A stretch of DNA of 12,709 bases from an uncultured Acidimicrobiia bacterium (lineage in GTDB: Bacteria > Actinomycetota > Acidimicrobiia > Spongiisociales > UBA5794). This document shows positions 1 to 6,813 of this stretch, piece by piece. The notes under the pieces were generated by a model. The model was not told where the DNA came from. It was given only the letters and a program-made list of their open reading frames with translations, and did no database searches. How positions within the stretch are numbered: position 1 is the first letter of the stretch; the number at the start of each line of letters is the position of its first letter. The stretch lies in NCBI GenBank assembly GCA_913031525.1, contig CAJWGC010000017.1:1-12709 (forward strand). Direction: 5' to 3'. The translations under genes were made by a program, and so were the position numbers.

Positions 1-1017
1 GGCTGGTCCGACGCATCGTTCCTTTCGCATGATGTCTTCAGGTCGAAGGTCGGTCACAATCGCGGCTTCTGTTGATCCATACAACTCGTGCAGTCCCACG
101 TTGGGAAAGGTGCTGTGGACCCATTCCTTTAGCTCCTGCGGCAATGGAGCCGCGTTGAAGTAGAGCACTTCTAGGGCTGACGTGTCGTACGAGGCGATTG
201 TGGATTCACCGAGGCTACGGAGAATCGATGCATGTGTAGGTACCAGGAACGACGAGTGCGGGCGGTCTTGTTCGATCATATTTAGGAGTGTTTCGGGATC
301 GAAGTTGCGGAGCATGGATACAGTGCCACCAGTGTGCACTGCGGCGTAAGCGAAAGCGAAACCTGCTCCGTGGTACATCGGTGCGACCGCGATACTCTTC
401 CTACCTGGGCCCATCCCCCATTCGAGAGCTGCTGCGTAGAAGGTGAGAGTTCGAGACCGGTGGCTGATGATCACGCCTTTCGGGTTGCCCGTGGTGCCGG
501 ATGTGTACGCAATAGCAAACGGATCAGTTTCTTCAACGTGAATGCGTGGGTCGGTAAAGGAAGCTGTATCGATGGATGATTCGTAGTCCATTCCTACAAC
601 ATTGTTGTCGAATGAGAGGATGAAATCCGGACGGTGATTTTCGAGTGCTACGGACGCATTTTCTGCGAGCGCTCCATCCAGGATCATTGCCTTTGCATCT
701 GAGTGTTCGAATATGAAGTCGATTTCAGGAGGCGCTGAACGAGGATTCATCGGGATCATCACCATTCCCGCTTTGGCAATTCCGGCTGCTACTTCGCAGT
801 ATTCGAGGCGATTTCCACTGAGAAAAGCGACATGATCTCCAGGCTTGAGCCCTTTTGTCAGAAGCAGGTTCGCCACCCGAGAAGAACGATCGTCGAGAGC
901 GGCATATGTGAGTTTGCGCGGACCGTCTATGACGGCTGTGACGCGCGGCGACGCGATCGCGAACTCGCGAATCCCATTAGCAATGTGAAGCTGCTTTCCT
1001 GCCGGTAGGATCGCCAT
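1..1017 (-). CDS. AMP-forming acyl-CoA synthetase/ligase, C-terminus cut by window edge
   Basis: Member of the adenylate-forming (ANL) superfamily, which activates a carboxylic acid with ATP to an acyl-adenylate and then transfers it to CoA; cytoplasmic. In the 339 residues visible I read the phosphate-binding loop YTSGTTGNPKG at about 171-181, a PMYHGAG motif near 213-219 and the A5-type motif YGSTE at 313-317. The family is usually 500-550 residues, so the small C-terminal domain with its catalytic Lys lies beyond base 1. The ATG at 1015-1017 is preceded by GGGAG at a good distance, which supports this start. It lies 66 bases downstream of the cupin gene on the same strand and is probably co-transcribed with it. 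Substrate is unknown: a fatty, aromatic or terpenoid acid is possible. Family assignment is firm; the specific reaction is not. Confidence 0.93.
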   Translation of the reverse strand, partial: MAILPAGKQLHIANGIREFAIASPRVTAVIDGPRKLTYAALDDRSSRVANLLLTKGLKPGDHVAFLSGNRLEYCEVAAGIAKAGMVMIPMNPRSAPPEIDFIFEHSDAKAMILDGALAENASVALENHRPDFILSFDNNVVGMDYESSIDTASFTDPRIHVEETDPFAIAYTSGTTGNPKGVIISHRSRTLTFYAAALEWGMGPGRKSIAVAPMYHGAGFAFAYAAVHTGGTVSMLRNFDPETLLNMIEQDRPHSSFLVPTHASILRSLGESTIASYDTSALEVLYFNAAPLPQELKEWVHSTFPNVGLHELYGSTEAAIVTDLRPEDIMRKERCVGPA

Positions 1018-1083
1018 CTCGATTTTCTCCCGTCGCCGCGATGGTTCGTGAAGGTTAACGAAGGTGCGAGGAGGATGTGGTCC

Positions 1084-1851
1084 TCATTCGATCGGAATCC
1101 GATACCCATCGACGGGATCGTACGTGTTGTTTATCGGCCCTCTGAGCAGCACGAAGAACAGACACCCGTCGGTCGAATGCATCGGGCCATGCACATCTTC
1201 AGGCGGATGTGACAGGTATGCTCCTGGCTCCATTGTTCCTTCTGTCGTTGTAATGGATCCTTCGAGGACGAAGATTTCCTCAGAGAAGGTGTGCCATTCG
1301 GTGAAAGGGCTTACCCACTGCGGTAAGAGGCCAGTTACGGCGACCCATTGCAGTGCCTTGGGATCGTCACGCAATGCTTTACGAGCTGATCCAGCTGGGA
1401 ATTCGACGAGTCTGGTGTTTTGCCATTTGGTGTTGAGGCTGTCTAAATAATGGACGGCTCGAGCGGCCTCATATTGAGGTCCGGGTGTATCTGACAAGTG
1501 CCAATCTGGTTTAGAAGAGAATGACGCCAAGAATGTCACGCCCGATTCGGATCGCACTGGAGCACGAAGTTCTCCTTCAGGATGGAATGTATAGGAGTAC
1601 TTTCCAAACTGATGACCGCCAACGGTGATTTCTCCACTTAGATAGAAAATGTCCTCGTCTGCTGTGTTATAGGCGCCGCCTGATCGTTCAAATCCTGGCG
1701 GATATTCAACGATTGCGGTAACGCCTCCTGTCTCGGAATCGCGGCTTAGCGGTTTCATTCGCGTTGGCATATTGCCGCCTGGCAAGGGAAGTTCGATCCA
1801 GGAGATGTCCTTGATATGGATGAAGTCAATGTCGGGTCTTGTCAGTGTCAC
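1084..1851 (-). CDS. Two-domain cupin protein (ChrR/DUF4437-like)
   Basis: A 255-residue bicupin. Domain 1 spans about 45-115 and domain 2 about 170-238. Domain 2 has a full cupin ligand set: His187 in EWHTFSEE, Glu191/Glu192, and His215 and His221 in HPPEDVHGP. Domain 1 has the same layout (ADEDIFYLSGE, then HPEGELRAP), but Asn62 and Arg96 replace the two His, so only domain 2 looks able to bind metal. Cupins of this kind act as small dioxygenases, isomerases or sensors; the reaction here is unknown. The start is a GTG at 1849-1851; the reading frame stays open upstream without an ATG, so the N-terminus is somewhat uncertain, and the GGGAG just before the GTG is closer than usual. The gene is divergent from the membrane-protein gene at 1948 and precedes the acyl-CoA ligase. 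Confidence 0.85.
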   Translation of the reverse strand: MTLTRPDIDFIHIKDISWIELPLPGGNMPTRMKPLSRDSETGGVTAIVEYPPGFERSGGAYNTADEDIFYLSGEITVGGHQFGKYSYTFHPEGELRAPVRSESGVTFLASFSSKPDWHLSDTPGPQYEAARAVHYLDSLNTKWQNTRLVEFPAGSARKALRDDPKALQWVAVTGLLPQWVSPFTEWHTFSEEIFVLEGSITTTEGTMEPGAYLSHPPEDVHGPMHSTDGCLFFVLLRGPINNTYDPVDGYRIPIE

Positions 1852-1947
1852 TCTCCCGTTGGGTCCCAGGATAAAACACCGATTCAGTCCTGCGTCACGC
1901 CAACTGGTTTCTACACTCCAACCTATAGCTGATAGACACGGAGGGCG
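1852..1947. promoter_or_regulatory. Divergent intergenic region, probable bidirectional promoter
   Basis: Ninety-six bases separate the starts of two divergent genes, so promoters for both directions should lie here or overlap the gene ends. On the plus strand TATAGC at 1924-1929 is a possible -10 box and GGAGGG at 1940-1945 a very close ribosome-binding site, but I find no convincing -35 box. No clear operator palindrome was seen. The function follows from gene layout, not from a recognised motif. Confidence 0.4.
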
Positions 1948-2655
1948 ATGTTCCGATCGTATGTTCTTCTAAAGAGTTTGCATGTCCTCCTTGTCGCGGT
2001 CTGGCTGGGTATGGATTTCGGTACGTTCTACACCTATCGCCGATTACGCGACTCATCCTTGTCCATAGAGACCCGTAAGCAGATGTATCGGGTTTTTGCT
2101 TTCCTCGATATGGGCCCGCGTACCGCGCTTGTTCTTATGCTGACTTTGGGGGTTGGGCTTTCATACCTTGGCCGTTGGGGCTTTACAGGTAGCAGCGGTC
2201 GGATCTTCGCGATCGTCACCGCCATAGTCGGCGTGCTTTGGGTAGCGGCTCTTTGGCACCAGCATTGGGTGCATTCTGCTCCATCAGGATTTCCACGGGC
2301 TGCGGGTCACGTGAAGACACAGCAGATCTTCCGACTCTTTGATATCTGGCTCAGATTGGGCTTGGCTGGCGGTTTAGCCGTTGCAGCGGTTATCTCGTTA
2401 GTCGGCGAAAGCGGTGTGATCGCCGTAGATTGGTTGGCCTGGAAGCTTGTTTTATTTGCAGGAATTGTTCTTTCGGGCGTTGGGATCAGATTGTTTCTTC
2501 CGAAGATCGCTAGTGCTCTTGGAGAAATCTTTACAAATGGGTCTACCCCTCAGTCAGAATTAGCCCTCACGGCTGCCTCACGCAAGACAATCGGATTTGT
2601 TTTTGCTATCTGGGCATTCATCATCCTCATCGTGTGGGTTACGGTTGCGAAGTGA
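1948..2655 (+). CDS. Six-helix integral membrane protein, HemJ/CopD/DUF2269-like
   Basis: A 235-residue hydrophobic protein with predicted membrane helices at roughly 4-24, 57-76, 85-104, 133-152, 160-182 and 213-233. No cleavable signal peptide is evident; the first helix is probably retained. The N-terminal pattern LKSLHVLLVAVWLG (8-21), with His12 inside helix 1 and a following FYTYRRLRD, resembles the first helix of HemJ, CopD and DUF2269 membrane proteins, where the His can bind haem or metal. This is a pattern resemblance by eye, not a confirmed family. The ATG at 1948 follows GGAGGG with only a 2-base gap. The stop at 2653-2655 lies just before or inside the start region of the double hydrolase, so the two are probably co-transcribed. 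A link to electron transfer or uptake for the nearby oxidative genes is possible but unproven. Confidence 0.8.
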   Translation: MFRSYVLLKSLHVLLVAVWLGMDFGTFYTYRRLRDSSLSIETRKQMYRVFAFLDMGPRTALVLMLTLGVGLSYLGRWGFTGSSGRIFAIVTAIVGVLWVAALWHQHWVHSAPSGFPRAAGHVKTQQIFRLFDIWLRLGLAGGLAVAAVISLVGESGVIAVDWLAWKLVLFAGIVLSGVGIRLFLPKIASALGEIFTNGSTPQSELALTAASRKTIGFVFAIWAFIILIVWVTVAK

Positions 2656-2674
2656 GTTTGCGATAACTTCTCTT

Positions 2675-4348
2675 TTGGTTCGTCGCCGCTACGTATATGC
2701 CGATGGGCGGCGTATCCATTACCGCAGTGCGGGATCTGGCCCTCCGTTAATCATGATTCATGCTTCTCCCGGTAGCGGTTACACGTTGGAGCCGTTGATG
2801 AAGCAATTGAGCGCTAATCGAACGGTAATCGCTATTGACACACCTGGTTACGGAGAATCAGAGGCGCTTGGGGTCGAGGTACCTGAGATAGCTGACTATT
2901 CCGCAGCTACGAGAGAAGCACTCGATGTTCTCGGATTGAGTCGGGTGGATCTTTACGGAACTCATACTGGAGCCCGTATTGCAATCGAGTTTGCTGCAAC
3001 AAACCCATCTCGAGTCAGAAGACTGGTAATCGATGGGGTCGGTTTCTACGAGGATGATGAACGAGATTTGCTTCTGGCAAACTACACGCCCGATCTGTCC
3101 CCTGTGTGGGATGGTACCCACCTCGTTAGAGCGTGGGCGATGCGTCGTGATATGGATATTTTCTGGCCATGGTTTGCTCGAGATCCACTGCATCGATTTG
3201 TATCGGATGTCCCCGGTGCCGACCTTTTGCATGAACACTTCGTCGATTTTCTTCGCGCTATTCCCGGCTATGAGTTGGGATACCGTGCCGCTTTTCGTTA
3301 CGACGTTGTTGAAGGGATCAAGCGGCTCGATGTTGACACGTTGCTCACCGCGTCACCTCTCGACCCGCTCCACTCCTACCTTGCCCGACAGCGAGACCTG
3401 GGGCCGCGCATTCATTTTGACGAGTTATCGGACACCTCAAGATCCGTAGTTTTTAGCGCTTCTTCTTTTCTTGCAGAAGGACAGCAGTTGGCTGCGGCTA
3501 GCTTGCTGCCTAGTTACGAGCCAGTCGTTGGTGAGCTACGACGGCGGTTTGTTGAACATGACAGTGGAGTTCTCCATTTATGGTGGAGTGGGGGTGTCGG
3601 CCCACCTCTTGTGATGTTTCACGCTTCCCCGGCATCCGGAAGAAATCTCTTGCCCTTGGCAGAAGCTCTGAGCCGCGATCGGCCGGTGATTGTATTTGAT
3701 ACACCAGGGAATGGTGATTCTTCTGCATTACCGGGTGCTCCGACGATAGAAGGGATAGCGGCTGTTTTTGTGGCCGCGCTCGATGCCCTTGGTGTAGGGC
3801 AATTTGATCTTTATGGATCGCACACTGGTGCACACATTGCCGTGGAAGTTGCCTTAGCTGCGAATGAAAGAATAGGGAGTTTGGTGTTGGATGGTTTGCT
3901 CCTTATCCAAGACGATGAAAAGAGAGAGATGCTCGCGGCCTATGCCCCTGCTCTCAGCCCTACGTCCGATGGCGGTCATCTTCTGTGGGCATGGAACTTT
4001 GTGCGAGATCAAGCTCTTTTTTATCCTTGGTATCAGCGCCGAAAGCAGAATATTCGACTCGGCCGGTCTATACCTGATGAGCATGCGATCCATTCGAATG
4101 TAGTCGAGATGCTGAAAGGGAGCTGGACCTATCACTTGCAATATGAGGCTGTCTTTCAGCATCGCGTTGAGGATCGTCTGAAATTTCTTCGAATTCCTGT
4201 CTTGATCGGCACCTCGGCCCAAGATCCACTCGCGGACATGGTTGAAGTCGCTTCAAGCCAAATTCCCAACATGGAGATGATCGAGTTTGCGAGTAAGCCA
4301 GAAGACCTTGCGGATCAATTAGCAGACTTCTATGTGGGGGAAAATTGA
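2675..4348 (+). CDS. Tandem double alpha/beta-hydrolase-fold protein with His at both nucleophile positions
   Basis: A 557-residue fusion of two full alpha/beta-hydrolase domains (about 1-270 and 285-557, numbered from TTG 2675), twice the usual 260-300. Each half has an oxyanion-type motif (HASPGSG 29-35; HASPASG 316-322), DTPGYGES/DTPGNGDS (55-62; 342-349), an elbow G-x-H-T-G (GTHTG 95-99; GSHTG 381-385) and a cap motif D-G-x-H-L-x-x-A-W (His149; His435). His97 and His383 replace the normal Ser nucleophile. The usual catalytic His before the last helix is missing in both halves. Classical Ser-His-Asp hydrolysis therefore looks excluded; another reaction (lyase, cofactor-free oxygenase) or a binding role are options. 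The start is uncertain: the frame is open from TTG 2597, there is no ATG, and TTG 2645 is also possible. TTG 2675 is chosen because the VRR-x-Y-x-DG start then matches the single hydrolase at 5341. Confidence 0.85.
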   Translation: MVRRRYVYADGRRIHYRSAGSGPPLIMIHASPGSGYTLEPLMKQLSANRTVIAIDTPGYGESEALGVEVPEIADYSAATREALDVLGLSRVDLYGTHTGARIAIEFAATNPSRVRRLVIDGVGFYEDDERDLLLANYTPDLSPVWDGTHLVRAWAMRRDMDIFWPWFARDPLHRFVSDVPGADLLHEHFVDFLRAIPGYELGYRAAFRYDVVEGIKRLDVDTLLTASPLDPLHSYLARQRDLGPRIHFDELSDTSRSVVFSASSFLAEGQQLAAASLLPSYEPVVGELRRRFVEHDSGVLHLWWSGGVGPPLVMFHASPASGRNLLPLAEALSRDRPVIVFDTPGNGDSSALPGAPTIEGIAAVFVAALDALGVGQFDLYGSHTGAHIAVEVALAANERIGSLVLDGLLLIQDDEKREMLAAYAPALSPTSDGGHLLWAWNFVRDQALFYPWYQRRKQNIRLGRSIPDEHAIHSNVVEMLKGSWTYHLQYEAVFQHRVEDRLKFLRIPVLIGTSAQDPLADMVEVASSQIPNMEMIEFASKPEDLADQLADFYVGEN

Positions 4349-4377
4349 TGATTGAAATCCAGACTGGTGCTCCATGA
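4348..4377 (+). CDS. Possible 9-codon bridging mini-ORF between double hydrolase and VOC gene
   Basis: An ATG at 4348-4350 overlaps the last base of the double-hydrolase stop (TGATG) and follows GGGGG at 4336-4340 with a 7-base gap. It encodes MIEIQTGAP and ends at TGA 4375-4377, which overlaps the ATG of the VOC gene (ATGA, 4374-4377). The VOC start itself has only a weak ribosome-binding site, so this short frame could pass terminating ribosomes on to it. Coupling is inferred from the overlaps alone; it may be chance, and no functional peptide is claimed. Confidence 0.25.
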   Translation: MIEIQTGAP

Positions 4378-5288
4378 GCACCGCAGGTTTTTCGCATGCT
4401 GTTGTTGGTGTAACGGATCTTGAAGAAGCAATGGACCTTTGGGTCAACACATTTGGATTGGCTATCTTCGATCAGCGGATTGGCCCAGATGAGGCGCTTT
4501 CAGATATGTGGGGTCTGCCGGAAGATGAGATTGCTGCTCAAGCTTTGGTAGGCATTGAAGGGAGCTTCCTCGGAAGGGTCCACCTGGTGCAGTTTGCTCA
4601 TCCAGGCCCCGTTGTGCGAGCAAACGCTGTGGCCTACGACCTATGCCCAAAAAACCTAGATTTACGAGTCCGGGATCTTCACCAGCGTTACGAAGAGCTG
4701 GTGCAGGCCGGTTGGGCACTCGGCTCGGCTCCGGTTCGTCTCGCCTTGGAAGGTGAAGTGTATGAAGTTCATCTGAAGGGTCCTGACGCTATGAACTACT
4801 CACTCGTCGAGGTCGTTGGTTCTGATCTTCCCTACACCGAACATGGCTACTTAGCGGTTACGCAATTTGTGGCGACCACGTCTAACAACATTGCTGAGAG
4901 TGAGTTCTTCGGAGATGTTTTTGGGTTGTCTCCGATCAGCCATCATGTTCTAGAGGGCCCAGAAATAGAGTCCATGATCGGCCTTCCGCCTGGAACTAAG
5001 CTCGATATGCGCATTCTGGGGCACCCTGATCAGCCGCTTGGAGCCGTAGAGCTTGTCGAATATGTGGGCGTTATCGGTAACGACCTATATCCAACGACGA
5101 GTCCTCCAGCAAGGGGTTTTCTTGGTGTTTCGTTCTCTGTTGACGATCTCGACGGTGTTGCTTTTCGGGCAGTCGAGGCTGGCAGCAAAGTGATCGATAT
5201 CGGTACATTGGCAACGATCACTGGGTCGGGCCGCAGGCTGAGAATCACGAGTCCTTCCGGTCTCCAAATTGAGCTGGTGCAATCATGA
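4374..5288 (+). CDS. Two-domain VOC (glyoxalase/bleomycin-resistance/extradiol dioxygenase fold) protein
   Basis: A 304-residue protein made of two vicinal-oxygen-chelate modules, about 5-150 and 157-303. It has the overall size of a type I extradiol dioxygenase, but the metal ligands differ. In module 1, His8 (SHAVVGV), His70 (VHLVQF) and Glu146 (SLVEVVG) sit at ligand-type positions. In module 2 these places hold Gln164, Glu226 and Glu300, and the His expected near GFLGVSF in extradiol enzymes is absent. The protein may be a metal-dependent isomerase, epimerase, lyase or dioxygenase on a product of the neighbouring hydrolases; the reaction is unknown. The ATG at 4374 is the only possible start near the family N-terminus, because an upstream in-frame stop at 4353 blocks extension. 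It lies between two genes of the same hydrolase family. Confidence 0.87.
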   Translation: MSTAGFSHAVVGVTDLEEAMDLWVNTFGLAIFDQRIGPDEALSDMWGLPEDEIAAQALVGIEGSFLGRVHLVQFAHPGPVVRANAVAYDLCPKNLDLRVRDLHQRYEELVQAGWALGSAPVRLALEGEVYEVHLKGPDAMNYSLVEVVGSDLPYTEHGYLAVTQFVATTSNNIAESEFFGDVFGLSPISHHVLEGPEIESMIGLPPGTKLDMRILGHPDQPLGAVELVEYVGVIGNDLYPTTSPPARGFLGVSFSVDDLDGVAFRAVEAGSKVIDIGTLATITGSGRRLRITSPSGLQIELVQS

Positions 5289-5344
5289 ATCCGAGAATTG
5301 ACCCGCATATAAAGATATGGCTGGGTATGAGAGTAGATCCATGA
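5285..5344 (+). CDS. Possible 19-codon bridging mini-ORF between VOC and hydrolase genes
   Basis: An ATG at 5285-5287 overlaps the VOC stop (ATGA, 5285-5288). The frame runs 19 codons (begins MNPRIDPHIK) and ends at TGA 5342-5344, overlapping the ATG at 5341 of the next hydrolase (ATGA, 5341-5344). The same stop-on-start arrangement occurs at 4348-4377, which makes translational relay plausible. The ribosome-binding site is weak, and the open frame is short enough to arise by chance. Confidence 0.22.
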   Translation: MNPRIDPHIKIWLGMRVDP

Positions 5345-6147
5345 CCGCAGTACGTCGTATTTACCGAGACGGCATCTATGGACAAGTGCACTACAGGATC
5401 GCCCGTCCTAAGGCACCCGCACATCGTCCCGTTGTTTGTTTTCATCTCAGTCCGCTTTCAGGTTTGGTGTTTGAACCTTTGATGATTTCAATGGGGACGG
5501 ATCGAATCGTGCTGGCTCCTGATACTCCTGGTTTTGGAGCCTCTGACGGTCCGGAGTCTCCACCTTCGATCACAGACTATGCCGACGCGATGGCCGACTT
5601 TGTAGATAGTCTTGGCTATGACGATATTGATGTCTTCGGCTACCACACCGGGTCGAAGATTTCCGTGGAGCTAGCGCGTCGACGACCGGATCTTGTACGT
5701 CACGTCGCGATAGTTTCGGCACCTGTGTACAACGAGTCTGAACTTGAAGAGCAACGATCAACTATGGGGAGTCCTCCCCGTTTGCACGAATCGGGTTCAC
5801 ATCTTCTGAATGTATGGCAGGGCCATTGGCAATGGCGCGGGTCAGGCCAGACGCTCGAGATGGTTCAGAAGCTTGTTGCTGAGGCGTATCGTGGAGGGCC
5901 GAATGCTTGGTGGGGTCATCGTGCTGCTTTTCAGTATCGAATAGACGAGTGGATCGGGACGGTACAGCAGCCACTGATCGTATTGTGCCCCGACGATGAT
6001 CTGGCGGTGGCAACTCGGCGAGTGGAGCCTTTCCTAGGAAACGGGAAGCTTCTTCCACTACCCGGATGGGGTCACGGAATGCTCGATCTACACACGAACG
6101 AAATTGCAGAGCTGCTCCGGGACTTTTTTGATGACGAAGTTGAGTGA
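5341..6147 (+). CDS. Alpha/beta-hydrolase-fold protein with His at the nucleophile position (GYHTG)
   Basis: A single 268-residue alpha/beta-hydrolase domain, clearly related to each half of the double protein at 2675-4348. It shares HLSPLSG (35-41), DTPGFGAS (61-68), the elbow GYHTG (100-104) with His102 in place of Ser, a cap motif GSHL-x-x-VW with His154, and AAFQY (195-199) before the sixth strand. Unlike the double protein it keeps the canonical acid (PDDD, 217-220) and the C-terminal catalytic His245 (GWGHGM). His102, Asp and His245 could form an unusual His-based catalytic group; the reaction is unknown. Two ATG starts are possible. I prefer 5341 over 5317 because GAGAG lies about 6 bases upstream of it, it overlaps the upstream mini-ORF stop and it matches the start of the homologous domain. 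It ends the plus-strand operon, 24 bases from the convergent cupin gene; no terminator is evident there. Confidence 0.88.
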   Translation: MTAVRRIYRDGIYGQVHYRIARPKAPAHRPVVCFHLSPLSGLVFEPLMISMGTDRIVLAPDTPGFGASDGPESPPSITDYADAMADFVDSLGYDDIDVFGYHTGSKISVELARRRPDLVRHVAIVSAPVYNESELEEQRSTMGSPPRLHESGSHLLNVWQGHWQWRGSGQTLEMVQKLVAEAYRGGPNAWWGHRAAFQYRIDEWIGTVQQPLIVLCPDDDLAVATRRVEPFLGNGKLLPLPGWGHGMLDLHTNEIAELLRDFFDDEVE

Positions 6148-6171
6148 CTGCCGTTCTATTGCGAAGGACGA

Positions 6172-6813
6172 TCAGCGTAATACGGACGTTCTCACCAGAC
6201 GACAGAGCGCTTTTTCCGAGATGTCGATACGATCAGAATCCATCTTCGCGGTGGTCCAGGTGCGAGAATTGAGCGAGAAGATCTCAATAGCATGCCCGGC
6301 CGGAACGATTCCGTGAAAAGTATCGGTGGTAAAAGTGGTATTGCATCGTCCGGACCGGAGCAATCGCGCGGACCCTGATTGGAGAGGCGAAGCTGTTTCT
6401 TCCACATTGGCTGCATTGGTGATAACGGTTTCCTCTGGTAAATACTGTGGGGAGAAGGACTTCGACCTTTGCCACCTGGGTTGTCCATGAAACCGTGCTA
6501 CCACGAGAGCTCCGTTGGGTGCTGTCGATCTGCTTCGTAGATAACCGGATGGTAGCCAGGCGTATCCGTCTTTCTGATGGGTGATGTCATTGATTTGGAG
6601 CTCGCCTTCGATCACGAATATTTCCTCCGATTGTGTGTACCAGCCGGATCTCGACCTTTGCCATCCGGGAGGGAATTCGGCTAAGAAGGAAAATCCAGGA
6701 CGATCTATTACGTCTGGCAGCCATATCACTCGAGCTGGTGACGACGAATCTTCGACTGTCAAATCAATCCGTTCAGCATTTTTCAAGAGAAGAGTTCTTC
6801 CAGGAGAAGTCAC
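6172..6813 (-). CDS. Cupin-fold protein, putative metal-less, second domain shortened
   Basis: A 213-residue cupin relative of the bicupin at 1084-1851. The first domain (about 38-108) shows YTQSEEIFVIEGEL (59-72), which aligns with HTFSEEIFVLEGSI of the other protein, but Tyr59 replaces the metal-binding His. The later His positions are also lost (LPSGYLRSR, 87-95), so a normal metal site is unlikely. Residues about 148-213 look like the beginning of a second cupin domain that stops early. I found no obvious frameshift that would restore it. The start is a GTG at 6811-6813 overlapping the stop of the flavin oxidoreductase gene by 4 bases (GTGA), so translation is probably coupled. Possible roles are a small-molecule sensor, an accessory subunit or a cofactor-free isomerase; the sequence does not decide. 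Confidence 0.82.
   Translation of the reverse strand: MTSPGRTLLLKNAERIDLTVEDSSSPARVIWLPDVIDRPGFSFLAEFPPGWQRSRSGWYTQSEEIFVIEGELQINDITHQKDGYAWLPSGYLRSRSTAPNGALVVARFHGQPRWQRSKSFSPQYLPEETVITNAANVEETASPLQSGSARLLRSGRCNTTFTTDTFHGIVPAGHAIEIFSLNSRTWTTAKMDSDRIDISEKALCRLVRTSVLR

Noticed and set aside
1852..1935. In-frame upstream extension of the bicupin
   Set aside because: The frame is open, but there is no ATG or GTG with a ribosome-binding site, and the extra residues do not look like a cupin N-terminus.
3033..3449. 138-residue plus-strand ORF inside the double hydrolase
   Set aside because: It lies in another frame of a clearly coding hydrolase, has no domain-like pattern and has no separate expression signals.
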